From Dasypus novemcinctus (taxonomy: Eukaryota > Chordata > Mammalia > Cingulata > Dasypodidae): a stretch of DNA of 64,000 bases. Under the pieces are notes generated by a model. That model did no database searches. It saw only the letters and a program-made list of their open reading frames with translations, and was not told where the DNA came from. A program made the position numbers and the translations under genes. The stretch covers positions 19,746,798 to 19,810,797 of the forward strand of contig NC_080701.1 of the NCBI RefSeq assembly GCF_030445035.2, in the 5' to 3' direction. Positions 10,851-23,325 of the stretch are shown here, one piece after another; the stretch's first letter is position 1, and each line of letters starts with the position of its first letter.

Positions 10851-11394
10851 TAGTTGAAACCTCCTCAACTCCTCTCAAGTGTAGTAGTATACTCCATCTT
10901 TCTTCTCTCTCTGCAAATGAGTTTAGCTCGGATGTCGCAATGAAAATAGAAATCACGCCCAGAAGATAGCCAAGATCTAACATGGGATGGGGGAAGAGTG
11001 AAAACCCTAAAAAATGCCATCCTTGGCTGCTGAAGACATGAGCCGGGGCCAGCTAGGGGGTGGCGCAGCAACTCGCTCAGGCTTGGCATCTCTGGATGGT
11101 AGGAGCGTAAGCTCATGGAGGGTTGCCACTCTGTCTTAAGTGTGTCATGGTCTCACTGCTGATGTACTAACACTTAACCTGTAAAAAGATACCACATGTG
11201 GAAAAATGTGCTCTTGGAAGCAACTGCTTCCCTGCTCCCTCCATCCCTTGCCCCAGACAAAAACCACTTATTGTAACCACCTGAGCCTCCTCCCATGGCT
11301 CTAAGAAAAAGCATGTCCCATCTGGGCAGAAATCCTGGGCCCTTTCTCTATCAGCATTAAAACAAAGTCAAGGTGACTGAGGCTTAGAAAGAAA
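10851..11394. other. Unassigned sequence
   Basis: No gene or clear repeat recognised between two L2 fragments. An unannotated extension of the L2 pieces is possible. Confidence 0.35.
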
Positions 11395-12240
11395 TATATC
11401 TTGATCCTTGACCCCTGTAGCTTCCACCTGTTCTTCCTCCACCCTTTCACAGCCAACATTCTCAAAAGAGGTATCTCACTTCCTGTCTCAACTTCCATAC
11501 CTCCATCCCACTCCTCAATCCATCTTGGTCAGACTTTCAGCCTTCCACTCCACCTAACCAGCTCCTGTCCAAATTTCAGCCATCTCCTGGGTGCTAAATC
11601 TAACAGGCACTTCTAAAGCTTTATTTTCCTGACCTCTTGGCCACATTGGCTACTACTGACCCCAGTCTCCTTCCAGAAATGCCTTTCTCCCTGGGATACC
11701 ATGACTACACACACTCTCCTGCTTTCTTCTTTTCTCTCTAAACCTTCCTCCCAGGTTCCTCTTCCTCTGCCCATACCTTTAGGGACATCCCTTAAATGTA
11801 GATGCTCCTCAACGTCCTGGGCTCAGTCCTCTTTCTGCAAAATCTCCCTGGATGATTTTTTTCCTGGCTCCAATAGTCATCTATATATGGATGACTTCCA
11901 GATCTATATCTAACCTAGTCCTTCCTTCCGACCTGAGACTTCTCGCCTGGTGGATGTCTTCTGGTGGATGGCCAACAGGTATCTAAAAGTCAAGAGGTCA
12001 GGGCCTGCCTTGCACCAACCACCCAAGTCTGGTACCTCTCATCCCGTCTCAGTGAGCAATGTGGTTCCACCCAATGGCTCAAAGAAAGACTAGGAACCAT
12101 ACTCAGCTTCTCATTTTCCATTTTTCCCTTCCCTCTGCCACATACTGTTACTAATCTTAGACTTTCTGGAATAAATATTTCCTTTCATTCTCTGACACTT
12201 TTGCCTTTGTTCAGGACACAGTTTATCTCTAGTTGTGGTA
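11395..12240 (+). repeat. L2 LINE reverse-transcriptase remnant
   Basis: Sense remnant of a LINE reverse transcriptase. The frame 11701-11913 ends HLYMDDFQIYI, a recognisable form of the YxDD catalytic block (LYADDTQLY in L2/CR1-type LINEs). The preceding 'gctcctcaacgtcctgggct' is the position of the GVPQGSVLGP block, now out of frame. 'ggatggccaacaggtatcta' follows, corresponding to the WMxxNxLxLN block. Frames are broken throughout. This RT part lies downstream of the C-terminal part at 10400, so the two are separate insertions or rearranged. Confidence 0.55.
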
Positions 12241-12534
12241 ATGCAACAGCCCCGGCCTACTTTTTGTGTTTGGTTTATACTTTTAAAATTCATTCTCACA
12301 TTATAATCATGCTGAAATTTAAAAATAGTTTTTCTGAATACAAAAGGAATAAATATCCATTGCAGGAAATATTAAAACCAAGAAAAACACTAAGATTAAA
12401 ACCAAAAGAGCCTATAATTCCACTTTCCAAAGATAATACTGCTAACATTTGGGTATTTGTGTATATGTGTGTGTTGTATACTTTTAAAGAATACATTCAT
12501 ACATGTTTTGATATTACTCTTCTTAACTAAGTAA
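12241..12534. other. Unassigned AT-rich sequence
   Basis: Boundary zone between the L2 remnant and the L1 block. No feature recognised. Confidence 0.35.
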
Positions 12535-14239
12535 TATATCATATAAAAATATACCATAAAAATTTTTATAGTAACTATTTTTCAACTTTACCAGGTACAG
12601 AGGCAAAATTAAATTTCATGCAGTTATTTTAATTTGCATTACTTTGATAACTAGTTAATTTTTACATAGCTCCATATGTTTATTATTTCCTTGAATTTAC
12701 ATTCCTTTATGATTGATTCATGGCATTCACATTTTACTTTTGATATGTTAAAATTGTATTGATTTCTAAGAGTGCTTTTTACATAAAATTGCTATAACTA
12801 TTATGTATGTCTCAAATATTTTCCTAGATTTTAATCTTGCTTTCAATTTGTATATATTACACATTTTATCCAATTTCTAAATTTTATGTAATCTTATCTG
12901 TTGACCTTTTCCTTATGGTTTTCCCTTTGCTTTAATGCTCAGAAGTGCATTATTCCTTACAGCAGTTAGGAAGTCATGCATATTTTTCTTCTGAGTTTTA
13001 AATTTTTGCCTGAAATGATTCAATCTATCTGGAATCGATTTTGGAATGTGGTATAGGATGGACCCTAGTTATGTATTACCAGTTATTTAATGTTATTACA
13101 CCATCATCTATTATTATTTCTCCATTGATTTGAAATACAGTACTTTTCATATACAAAAATCCAAAATACCCTTAGCCAATTTTTGGGCTTCCAATTTTAT
13201 TTCATTGATTTCTCTCTCTCTTTCTTTCTCTCTCAATTTTTATTATTATATTTTTAATAATAGATTTTTAATAATAGATTTTATTATCTGTAGGAACAGT
13301 ACCTCTCATATCTTCTTTATCAAAAGTTCTTTGGTTTCCTTGCCATATTTTCTAGATGAACTTTAAAATCCCTTTTTAATATTCATTAATATTTCTTTTG
13401 AGATTCTGATTGTAATTACCTAAAAGTTATATATTAATATTCTTTATAACTATTACAGAAAATCATTTGCATCCTTATTAATTCAAGTCAACTTTTATAT
13501 ATTTCCAAAAAGTATGCCATTTTCTTTGTGTCGTTCTTGTATATTTACTTATGATCCTTTGTGAACTTATCAATGTATTTTCTAATTGATTTGTTTTAGT
13601 ATAGAGTAATGCTATGAATGCTTGTATATTTATTTTGTAACTAGCAACCTTATTAAATTCTCCTTAATGCTAATAGTTTTCCAAATCCTTCTCATAGATT
13701 TTCCAGGTTAACAAGAATATAGGTTGTAAATAACATCAATTTTATTTCTTCTCCTTTTCAGTATTTAAGTCCCATATTTTCTTGTCCTGTTTTGGGGACT
13801 CTCATAATATTAAAGGATAATGCTGATAGCCAGTATGTTCAATTCTTCCTATACTTTAATGGGACTGTCCCTGGCGTTTTATCATTTTAATATAAATATG
13901 GCTTTTAATTTAATATATATCTTAAATCATTTTAAAGAAATATCTTTATATTCTAAGTTTAGTAAGAGCTATGTTTGTAATTAATCAGGAATTGATATTA
14001 AATTTTATAAAATCTTTTGGAGAATCTATCATGATAATGATATCATTTTCTTGGCCATTTGTAGTGGAGAATTATATTTAAAGTAGATTAATGCTAAAGA
14101 ATTTTTGCATCTCTGCACTAATCCTTTCTTGGTCATGTGGATTCATCTTTAAATTTTTGCTAGATACGGTCTGCTAGTATTTTACTAAGGATTTTTGCAT
14201 TTATACTCAAAAGTGAACTTGCCCTATATTTTTTATCTA
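12535..14239 (-). repeat. Old L1 LINE, ORF2 3' half, antisense
   Basis: Antisense L1. Landmarks include 'gattttggaatgtggtata' near 13040, 'aacttatcaatgtattttct' near 13570, 'tttactaaggatttttgcat' near 14180 and 'aaaagtgaacttgcc' near 14210. All are typical of antisense ORF2 from its 3' end into the RT domain. It is interrupted by the PPIA pseudogene and resumes at 15003. Heavily diverged, no usable frame. Confidence 0.6.
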
Positions 14240-14251
14240 AAGCGTTGATTG

Positions 14252-15002
14252 CCGCAGAAGCCACTGTCGCCACCGCAGCCCCTAGCGCAGCCATGGTCAA
14301 CCCCATCATGTTCTTCGACTTCACTGTGGACGATGAACCTCAGGGTGGCAACTGTCTCGAGCTGTTTGCAGACAAAGTTCCAAAGACAGCAGAAAACGCC
14401 CGTGCCCTGAGCACTGGGGAGAAAGGATTTGGTGATAAGGGTTCCTGCTTTCACAGAATTATTCCGGGGTTTCTGTGTCAGGGTGGTGAATTCACCCGCT
14501 GTAATGGCACTGGTCCATATCTGGGGCGAAGAAGGATGATGAGAACTTCATCCTGAAGCACACGGGTCCTGGCATCTCGTCCACGGCCGATGCTGGACCC
14601 AACACAAATGGTTCCCAGGTTTTCATCTGCACTGCTAAGACTGAGCGGTTGGATGGCAAGCTCGTGGTCTCCCTCAAAGTGAAAGAGGGCATGAATATTG
14701 TGGAAGCCATGGAGCACTTTGGGTCCAGGAACGGCAAGACCAGCAAGAAGCTCACCACTGCTGACTGTGGACAAGTCTAATTTGACTTGGCTTCCGTCTT
14801 AACCACCAGACCATTCCTTCTGTAGCCCAGGAGAGCACCCACCACCCCTGGGCTGCTCTCAGTGTCCTGTCATCTTTGTGCTGTTGCTGCAGTTCTTTGT
14901 GTTCCAGTCATCCTCCCCTTCCTGCCAGGTGTGGCTGGATGGCAGAGTTAAATTTATGATTATGAAATAAAAACCTTAAACAACAACAAATATAAAAATA
15001 TT
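14252..15002 (+). pseudogene. PPIA: PPIA processed pseudogene
   Basis: Intronless copy of the cyclophilin A (peptidyl-prolyl cis-trans isomerase A) mRNA. It includes 5' UTR, ATG at 14293, all coding regions, a stop at about 14778, the 3' UTR and an AATAAA at 14966 with a short A-rich tail. The first frame (14293-14556) reads [20 protein letters not shown] and continues through the FHRIIPGF catalytic-loop region. A net 7-nt loss after 14513 (in the GTGGKS region) shifts the frame, so the protein stops after about 88 residues. The rest remains readable in another frame, including [16 protein letters not shown] and [10 protein letters not shown]. Direct repeats aagcgttgattg (14240-14251) and aagtgttgattg (15003-15014) flank it. 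It sits inside an L1. Not expected to make functional protein. Confidence 0.95.
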
Positions 15003-15655
15003 AAGTGTTGATTGTCATGTTTGGGGATCAACAGTATGACAGCTGGTAAATTAAGACACTGTTTACCTTTTTTCTGTGCTCTGAGTTACTTTAAATAGCT
15101 TGGGAAGTATTTCATCCTTGAATATTTTCTCATAAAATATCATAAGGAGATCATTCTTTTCTTGATTTTTGCCGCATCCACTACTTGAGAGTCCTTACTT
15201 CTGTCTAAGCTTATTTTTGTTAACTGGATTTTCTTTAAAAAGGATTTATTCATTGGCATTTTCAAGTTTCTAATAAAGTGCTGTATACAATATTGCTTAC
15301 ATCTTCTATCGTTTCCTCCTTATCTGTGAAAATTCTTTTTTTGTCCTTAATTTTGTGCATTTGTTTTTTTCTCTATTTTACCCTGATTACAACTAGCTAG
15401 AGAATTAGAGGATTACCTTTATTAAATTTTTGTACCAAAGAACCAAGGCTTACAATTATTTAAAAACTTATTTTATTGCTTTCTACTTTTATAATTCATT
15501 AATTTCCACTTTTATGTTCGTTCTGTCTTCTTTTAACGATTTATCTTGGGCTTTTATATGCTCTCTTTTTTCCAAACTTCTTGAGTAATATCCTTAATTC
15601 AATTTTTTCTGTCACCTCAATAATAAAACATGTAAACCTATGAATTTACATCCAA
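15003..15655 (-). repeat. L1 LINE continuation, antisense
   Basis: Continuation, beyond the PPIA insertion, of the antisense L1 at 12535-14239. 'aagaaccaaggcttacaatt', 'gctttctacttttataattc' and 'cttcttgagtaatatcctta' match the order of antisense ORF2 text upstream of the RT core. Removing the pseudogene makes one L1 fragment of about 2.3 kb. Confidence 0.5.
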
Positions 15656-18270
15656 TTATATCTTGACCTATATTCCATAAGTATATCTGTACATTCTTAA
15701 CCTTGCTATAATATTCTACTTTTTAATGTATATACGCTCATTGTTTTCTACATGGACTATCTTTGTGTGGGTCTATTTCTGGACTCTCTATTCTGTTCCA
15801 GTGATTTATTTGTCTATTCTTTCACTAATACCACACTATCTTGAGTATTAGCTTTATAGTTGGTCTTGAAGTTGAGTAGTGTCAGTCCTCTGACTTTGTT
15901 CTTCTTTGGTAATGTGTTGCCTATTCTGGGTATTTTGCCTTTCCATATAAACTACAGAATCAGTGTGTTGTTCTTCATAAAATAACTTGCTGAGATTTTG
16001 ATTAGGATTGTGCTGTATCTAAAGATAGAGTTGGGAAGAATGGACATCTTCACAATGTTGACTCTTCCAATCCATGAACACAAAACATCTCTCAATTTAT
16101 TTGGATTTTTAAAATTTCTTTAACAAGAGTTTTATAGTTTTTTTTTTCATAAAGATGTTGCACATATTTTTTTAGATTTATATCTCGGTATTTTTTTTGA
16201 TGCTAATATTAGTGGTGCTTTGTGTTAATTTTCAAATCCCAACTGCTCATCCCTGGTTTATAGGAAAGCAACTGACTTTTGTATATTAATCTAGTATCCT
16301 TTAATCTTGTTAAATAATCAATTTTTGGTTCTAGGGTTTTTTGTCAATTCTTTGGAATTTTCTACATAAACAATCATATGTGAAAAAAGGCAGTTTTATT
16401 TCTTCCTTCTCAGCCTGTAGATCTTTTATTTCTTCTCTTGTCTTATTACATTAGCTACAATTTCCCACAGTATAATGTTGAATAGGAGTGGTGAGAGGGG
16501 ACACTCTTGTTTTGTTTCTGATCTTAGGAGGAAAAGAGCTAACATCTACCGTTAAATATGATGTTGGCTGTAGTTTTTTTGTAGATATTCTTTTTCCAGT
16601 TGAGGAAATTCCCCTCCATTCCTAGTTTGCCGAAGTTTTTTTATCACAAATAGTTGTTAGATTTTGTCAGATGCTTTTCCTGCATCTATTAATATGACCA
16701 TATGATTTTTCTTCTAAAGAAAAAAGTCTGTTGATGTGCTGGATTACATTAATTGATTTTTGAATGTTGAGCCAGACTTGAATAGGTGGAATAAATCCCA
16801 CATGGTTATGACATATAATTCTTCAGATATATTTGTTTAATATTTTGTTGAGGGCTTTTTCCATATATGTTCATGAGAGATTTGGAGCTGTATTTTTCCT
16901 TTCTTGTAATGTCTTTATCTGGTTTTGATATTAGGGTAATGCTGGACTTGTAACATGAATTAGGATGTGGTCCTTCTGCTTCTAATTTATGGAAGAGATT
17001 GTAGAGAATTGGTAACATTTCTTTAGATATTGATATAATTCACTAGTGAAATTATCTGGGTTTGGTGTTATCTTTTTTGCAATTAAATTATTAATTGTTA
17101 ATTAAGTGGAAGCCCATTAGGATGATCTATTTTTACATATGTGAGTTTTGGTAGGTTATATCTTCCAAAGAATTTATCCGTTTCATCTAAGTTATCAAAT
17201 CTTTGGCATAGAGTTGTTCATCATAATCCCAAATTATCCTTTTAATGTCCATGGATTAGTAATGATGATCCATCTTTTATTTCTGATGTTGGATATTGAT
17301 AATTTGTGTCTTCACTCTCTTTTCTTGATTAGCCTGTCCAGAGGTTTATCAATTTTATTGTCCTTTTCAAAGAATCAGGTTTGGGTTTTGTTAATATTCT
17401 CTATTGTTTTCCTGTTTATATTTCCATGATTTCTACACTACTTTTGTCATTTCTTTTCTTCTGCTTACTTTAGATTTAAATTTGATCTTACTTTTCTCAT
17501 TTCCTAAAGTAGAAGCTTAGAGCACTGATTTTAGATTTTCTTATTTTCTGGTATAATTTCTGAATGCTAATAATTTCCCTCTGAGCACTACTTTTGCTGT
17601 ACATTTGATAAGTTGAATTTTTATTTTCATTTAGTTCAAATATTTTAAAATTTATTTTAACATTTCTCTCTTGATTCATATGTTATTTTCAACTGTGTTG
17701 TTTAATTTCAACATAATTGGGAGATTTTCTAGCTATATTTTTGTTATTGGTTTTAATTTAATTCCATTGTGGTCTAGAACACTATTTTCATGGTTTCTCT
17801 TCTTTTAAATTTGTTAAAATGTATTTTATGGCCTAGAATGTGATTTATTTTGGTGAATGTTCCATGTGACCTTGAGAAGAACATGTCGTCTCCTGTTGTT
17901 TGATGGGGAATTCTAGAAATGTTAATTAGATCGATTTGATTAATAAAACTGTTCAAATCAACTGATTTTGCCTACTGGATTTATCCATTGGTAAAAGGGA
18001 AATATACTGAAATCTCCATCTATAGTAGTGGAAATTTCTGTTTCTCCTTCCATTTCTGTCATTATTACCCCATGTATTTTGACTCTTCATTGTTAGGTGC
18101 AGACATATCTAGGACTGTTATATCTTCTTGGAGAATTAACCTTCCTATCACTATGTAATATGCCTCTTTAATCCTGATGATTTTTCATGTTCTGCAGTTT
18201 GCTTTGCCTGAAATTAATATAGCTACTCCAATTCTCTTTTGAATAGGGGAAGCATGCTATATCATTCTCC
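15656..18270 (-). repeat. L1 LINE ORF2, antisense
   Basis: A second antisense L1, better preserved. It starts at the ORF2 3' end (ggactctctattctgttcc, ataccacactatcttgagta, gtctaaagttgagtag-like text near 15870, aatggacatcttcacaatgt near 16040). It continues through the RT region (gagaggggacactcttgtttt near 16490, gattacattaattgattttt near 16740, ggctttttccatatatgttc near 16855). It reaches the endonuclease side (ccattgtggtctagaacact near 17765, tagaacatgtcgtctcctg near 17880). Many stops and indels. The ORF2 3' end recurs here just after the 5' part of the previous L1, which shows a separate insertion. Confidence 0.75.
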
Positions 18271-19045
18271 TCCACTTTATATATTTTTAAAAATGGACTT
18301 TATTTTTTAGATAAATTCTAGGTTTATAAAAATTTTGTACAGGATGTACAGAGTTCCCATATACCTCTTGCCTCATCCTTCACTTTCTCCAGTTATTGAC
18401 ATCTTGCATTAGTGTGTTACATTTGTTACAACTGATGAAACAATATTGAAACATTATTATTAACTAAAGTCATTAGGTTATATTAGGATTCACTCTTTGT
18501 GTTGAGCAGTTCTGTGGGTTTTGACCAATGCATTATGTCACTTATCTGCCATTATAGTATCATATAGAATTTTCATTGCACTAAAAATCCACTGTATCCA
18601 CCTATTTATCTTCTTCTCTTTGACTCCCTAGAAACCACTTGTTTTACTGTATCTATAGTTTGTCATTTTTCAGAATGCCATATAATTGGAGTCATGCAGT
18701 ATTTAGTCTTCAGACTGGCTTCTTTCATGAAACAATGTGCATTTTAGGTTCCTCCATGTCTTTCAGTGGTTTGACTGCTCATTTCTTTTTATGACTGAAT
18801 AATACTCCATTGGATGGATGTACCAGTTTGTTTACCAGTTTACTTATGGTGGCACACCTTATTTTCTTTCAATATATCTGCTACAAACATTTGTGTTCAG
18901 GTTTTTGCATGGACATAAAGTTTCAACTCATTTGGGTAGATATCTAGAAGTGTGCTTTCTGGATCATATGGTAAACCTGTGTTTAATTTTGTAGGAAATT
19001 GCCAGGCTGTCTTCCAGATGACTATCTTACATTCCCACATCCCTC
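18271..19045 (-). repeat. L1 LINE 3'-end insertion, antisense
   Basis: Antisense L1 3' UTR/3' end text with landmarks 'tgtacagagttcccatatac', 'cttgcattagtgtgttacat', 'gactgaataatactccattg' and 'gtttttgcatggacataaag'. It interrupts antisense ORF2 text that continues on both sides, so it is a later nested insertion. It is the same type of sequence as the younger copy at 32007-32827. Confidence 0.55.
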
Positions 19046-19632
19046 CCCTTTTAACTTAGCTAATATCTTATATTTAAAGTGGGGTTTCTTGGGAACGGCA
19101 TAGATATGATTTTAATCCATTCTGACAATCTCTGTCTTTTAGTAGGCACATTTTGATCATTTACATCTAAAGTGAATATTGATACAGTTGTATTATTATC
19201 TACCATGTTTGTAACTATTTTCTATATATTATATTTGTTCTTTGTTTCTTTTTCCTACTCATTTTCTGCCTTCCCTGGCTTTAATAGAGTAGTTTATAAA
19301 ATTCCATTTTATCTCTTCTATTAGTATATCAATATATATTTTTTACAAATATTTTTAGTGTTTTCCTTAAAGTTTACAATATATGTTTTTATCTATTTCA
19401 CCTTCAAATGACACTCATCTGCTTTACATGTAATGAAAATACTTTATAATGAAGTATTCCCAATTCCTCTCTCCTTTACTTTTAGATGGTCTTATCAAAT
19501 ATCTATATACTATACTCATTCAATATATTATTACTATTATGACTTTAAATTATTGCATTTTGATCAATTAATAGTAAGAAAAGTAAAAGATTCCCTTTTA
19601 CCTTCATTATTCCTTTTCCAACATTCCAACAC
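19046..19632 (-). repeat. L1 LINE endonuclease-side fragment, antisense
   Basis: 'gattttaatccattctgaca', 'atctctgtcttttagtaggc' and 'tttacatctaaagtgaatat' are characteristic antisense L1 text from the 5' half. It continues the element interrupted at 18271. AT-rich and decayed toward its end. Confidence 0.45.
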
Positions 19633-19639
19633 TTTACTT

Positions 19640-20000
19640 ATGTAGATCCAAGTTCACATGGCACATTCACCAAAATAGACCACATTCTGGTCTATAAAGC
19701 ATATTTTAACAAGTTTTAAAAAGTAGGAATCATACAAAGTATGGTTTCAGACTAAAATAGGATTGAAATAGAAATCAACAACAGAAAGACAGTGGGCAAA
19801 TCCCAAAACATTTGGAGATTGAGCAGCACACTTACAAATAACACATGGGTGAAGGAGGCAGTTTCAAGAAGAATTTAAACATATTTTGAACTAAATGAAA
19901 GTGAAAATACATCTTATCAAAATTTGTGGGATGCAGCAGAAGCAGTGCTTGAGGGAAATTTATAGCATTCTAAGGTATGTATTAGAAGAGAAGAAATATA
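19640..20000 (+). repeat. L1 LINE ORF2 fragment, sense
   Basis: Sense L1 ORF2: 'aatagaccacattctggtct', 'aaatagaaatcaacaacaga', 'gaactaaatgaaagtgaaaa', 'atttgtgggatgcagcagaa' and 'gcagtgcttgagggaaattt' follow the canonical order. It abuts antisense L1 text, so the strand switches at about 19635. Confidence 0.65.
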
Positions 20001-20029
20001 TATCATATATGTGTCTATATGTATAATTA

Positions 20030-21215
20030 TAGACATAAAGATAGCTACATATGAAGGTTAATATACATACATGTGTTGCCTTACCTTGTCATCTGAGAGG
20101 ACCTAGAAGCAATGAGTGCACTATTACCTGGATCTTTGTTTCTAATATCATTCTTCATTAAAATGAACCAGGCCTCCTTGAAAAAATAGTTCATTCTGAG
20201 ACCAGGATAGGTAATATACAAGATGAGCCTGGAGCATCTTGTAGTGCTGTAAATTAAGGAAGTGCTAAAAAAAACAAAAACAAAAAAAGAAAAAACTGCA
20301 CCCTGATGGAGACATGTAAAAGGGACAGAGGAGCCAACTGAAAGAGCTGCCAATGATCAGAGAGAGAACCATACATTTGAACAACAAAAGAAATGAAATG
20401 CTATTGGATTATAAACTAAATTATAAAGCAAATATCTTTAAGTCCATACTGATATATATATATATAGTTGAATGAATAAATAAATGAAAGAGACCAATCT
20501 CTGCAGAAGAATTTCACGTACTGCATCTAGATATGCTGCCCTCAAGAAGGAGTAGCATAACTTTCCCCTTCCTAAGTGTGGGCTGTGCATAGTGATGTCC
20601 TTCTAAAAGTACACTATAGATGGGGGGAAACAGGAATAGCTTTACTGTGGAGAAAACTGGCAAGCCCTTCTCCAGCCAGGAAGCAAGGTCACATCAACAG
20701 AGGTAAGTCAGGCTGATAATATGCATCCTTGATATTATGTACTGAAATGGCATGTTAACTCTGTAGTCTTCATCTAGAATACATATCTCCTCTCTATTCA
20801 TGAGAAAAACATCAGCCAAATCCAAATTGAGGAGCATTGCACAAAATACCTGATCAGTATTCCTCAAAACTTTAAAGTCATCAAAAACAAGGGAAATCTA
20901 AGAAAATGGCACAGCCAAGAGGAACCTAAGGAGACATGATGACTAAATATAATGTGGAATCCTGCATGGGATCCTGGAATAGAAAAAGGATGTTAAGTCA
21001 AAACTAAGAAAATATGAATAAAGTATGGGCTCTAGTTTATAAAAATGTATCAATGTTGGCTTATTAATTGTTAAAAATGCACCACACTAATGTAAGATAT
21101 ACTAATAGGGAAAACTGGGTGTGGTAGATATGATGTGTTTCTGTACTATCTTTGCAGTTTTTAGGTAAATCTATTTTTTTCCTAAAATAACGATTTATTT
21201 TTTTAAAAAGCACCT
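20030..21215 (+). repeat. L1 LINE 3' UTR insertion, sense
   Basis: Sense old-L1 3' UTR. Near its end come 'aggagacatgatgactaaat', 'ggatcctggaatagaaaaag', 'atgtatcaatgttggcttat', 'ccacactaatgtaagatata' and 'tttctgtactatctttgcag', the usual terminal landmarks, then an A-rich junction. ORF2 text flanks it on both sides (19640-20000 and 21216 onward), so it is a nested insertion or a rearrangement. Confidence 0.5.
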
Positions 21216-22250
21216 ATGAAAATCTGCAGTGCTCAGAGGGAAATTTGTAGTTTTGAGGGCCCGTAATATAAAAAAGAACTATAAAATCATTAAAGCTAGA
21301 AGAAGAGCAAATTAAACCCAAAGTAAATAGAAGAAAAGAAATAAAAATAAGAATGAAAATTAATGAAATGGATCATGAAAAAATAACAGAGAAAATCAAT
21401 GAAACCAAATACTTTTCTTTCAAAAATCTATAAAATGTATAAACTTCTAACCATATTTATTGGGAAGTACAAAATATAAATTCCAAATATAAAGAATGAA
21501 CAAGAATATATTTTAATGGACAATAAAGGAATACATGAAGAACTTTATACAAGTATGCTATTATGGTAATACATGGACAAACTTCTTGAAAGTTAAAAAT
21601 GACCTAAACTCTTATAATAAAACAAAAATTGAAATAGCTCTGTATCTATTAAAGAAATTGGCCTGCCTAATTTAAAACCTTCTAAAACAAATAAGAACAC
21701 CAAAACGTCCATGCCCAGATGATTTCACCAGTGATTTCTTCCAAATATATTTTAAGGAAGAAATAATATAAACTCTATATAAGTCTCTTCCAGAAAATAG
21801 AAGAGGGAATATTTATTCATTTTATGAGGCCAATATTAACCTGGTATTAAAATAAGAAAAGAAAGACAATAAAAAAATTATGGGCCAATTTTCCCTATTT
21901 GCATAGACACCAAAATTCTTAACAAAATATTAATATATCTAATACAGCAATATGCAAAAAGCATAATGCAGAATGATCAGATATTTTCATCTCAAGAATG
22001 GAAGGTTGTTTTAACATTCAAAAATTAATGTAATTCATGATATTTTAAAAATTAATTAAATATCATAAAATCATCTTGATAAATAAAGGAAAAAAACTGA
22101 TAAAATTTGATACCCATTCATTTTAAAACTCTCAAGAAACTATAAATTGAAGGAAATTTCCTCATTCCAATAAAGAACATCAATGAAAAGTTTATGAGTA
22201 AAATCATACTGAATGTTGATCATCACTTGGTCCAGAGAAACTTGTCAAAC
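21216..22250 (+). repeat. L1 LINE ORF2 fragment, sense
   Basis: Sense ORF2 resumes: 'gaaaattaatgaaatggatc', 'gagaaaatcaatgaaaccaa', 'ccatgcccagatgatttcac' (the GPDG/F region ahead of the RT core), 'gaggccaatattaacctggt' and 'agacaccaaaattcttaaca'. Continuous frames are lost. Confidence 0.6.
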
Positions 22251-22700
22251 TTGGCAAAACTTTCAAGTGAAAATGGGATAAACAAAGAAGTCAGTTTAAA
22301 AACCATTGTTGATTAGTTGGTAGCCATTAAATCCAGAAAAGTAAAATTACAATAAATTCTCATTTGGGTAAAAATAAAATATTAATTGTAATATGAGGTG
22401 AGATTAAATACTTTTCAATTTTTGAACATTTCAACAACTTTAATGCTTTAAAAAAGTCACCATTTTAAAAATATGGAAACATATACATAGCAGTACACAT
22501 TTTTGTGTTTTTCCTCAGGCTCTAATATGGTACATCACAGCAATGGTCATTAACTTTTTAAAAATCATGGGTTGTTGCCATTAATGGTATTTTTTTAATG
22601 TCATTAAAATGCTTTTATCTTTATTATTCAACCTTTTCTTGACCTCTTAAGTTTTGCACTGAAGGTAAATGCCTCACTGTGCTGGCTCACCATAATCCTG
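22251..22700. other. Unassigned AT-rich sequence
   Basis: No gene seen; transition between sense and antisense L1 fragments. Confidence 0.35.
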
Positions 22701-23325
22701 GTCCTGTACTCCAGCTACCTTTTGATAAGAGTTAGTACAGTATATCTTTTTCTATCTTTTTAGTTTTAACCTATAAGTATCTTTATATTTAATATGGGTT
22801 TCTAATAGGCAACATATAGTTGGACCTTGCATTTTTATCCAATATAAAAATTCTCTATCTTTTCATTGCAGTGTTTAGACCATTTACATTTAATGTGATT
22901 ACTGATATGGCTGAATTGATTTTTATTCTCCATTTGTCCCATCTATTCAAAATTCCCTCTTTCCTCCTTTTGAGTGTCTTATTTTAATTTCAGTGTTTTT
23001 TATTATTCTATTTAATCTCCTTTTTTGCTTATTAGCTATAACTCTTTGAATTGTTTTTTACTGGTTGCTTTAGAGTTCATAATGTAGATTTTTAACACCT
23101 TTACTTTAAAGTGATATTATACCACTTCATGTATAATATAAAACCATTAGTATACATTCATTTCTCCCCTCCTGGTCTTTGTGCTATTGTTTTCAGATTT
23201 TTTTCTAATTTCTACATTTGTTATAAACCTGTCAATATACTGCAGTTATTTTTGCTTTAAAAAAATAGATTATATTTTAATGACATTTAAAATAAATGAA
23301 AAAATTTATATTTATCCATTGTCTT
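22701..23325 (-). repeat. L1 LINE 5'-region fragment, antisense
   Basis: 'tttctaataggcaacatata', 'gttggaccttgcatttttat', 'gaccatttacatttaatgtg' and 'ctccatttgtcccatctatt' match antisense L1 text. It is interrupted by the MaLR LTR at 23326 and probably continues to 25863. Confidence 0.5.

Noticed and set aside
11964..12530. 188-codon plus frame
   Set aside because: Overlaps the decayed L2 RT remnant and AT-rich text; composition is not protein-like.
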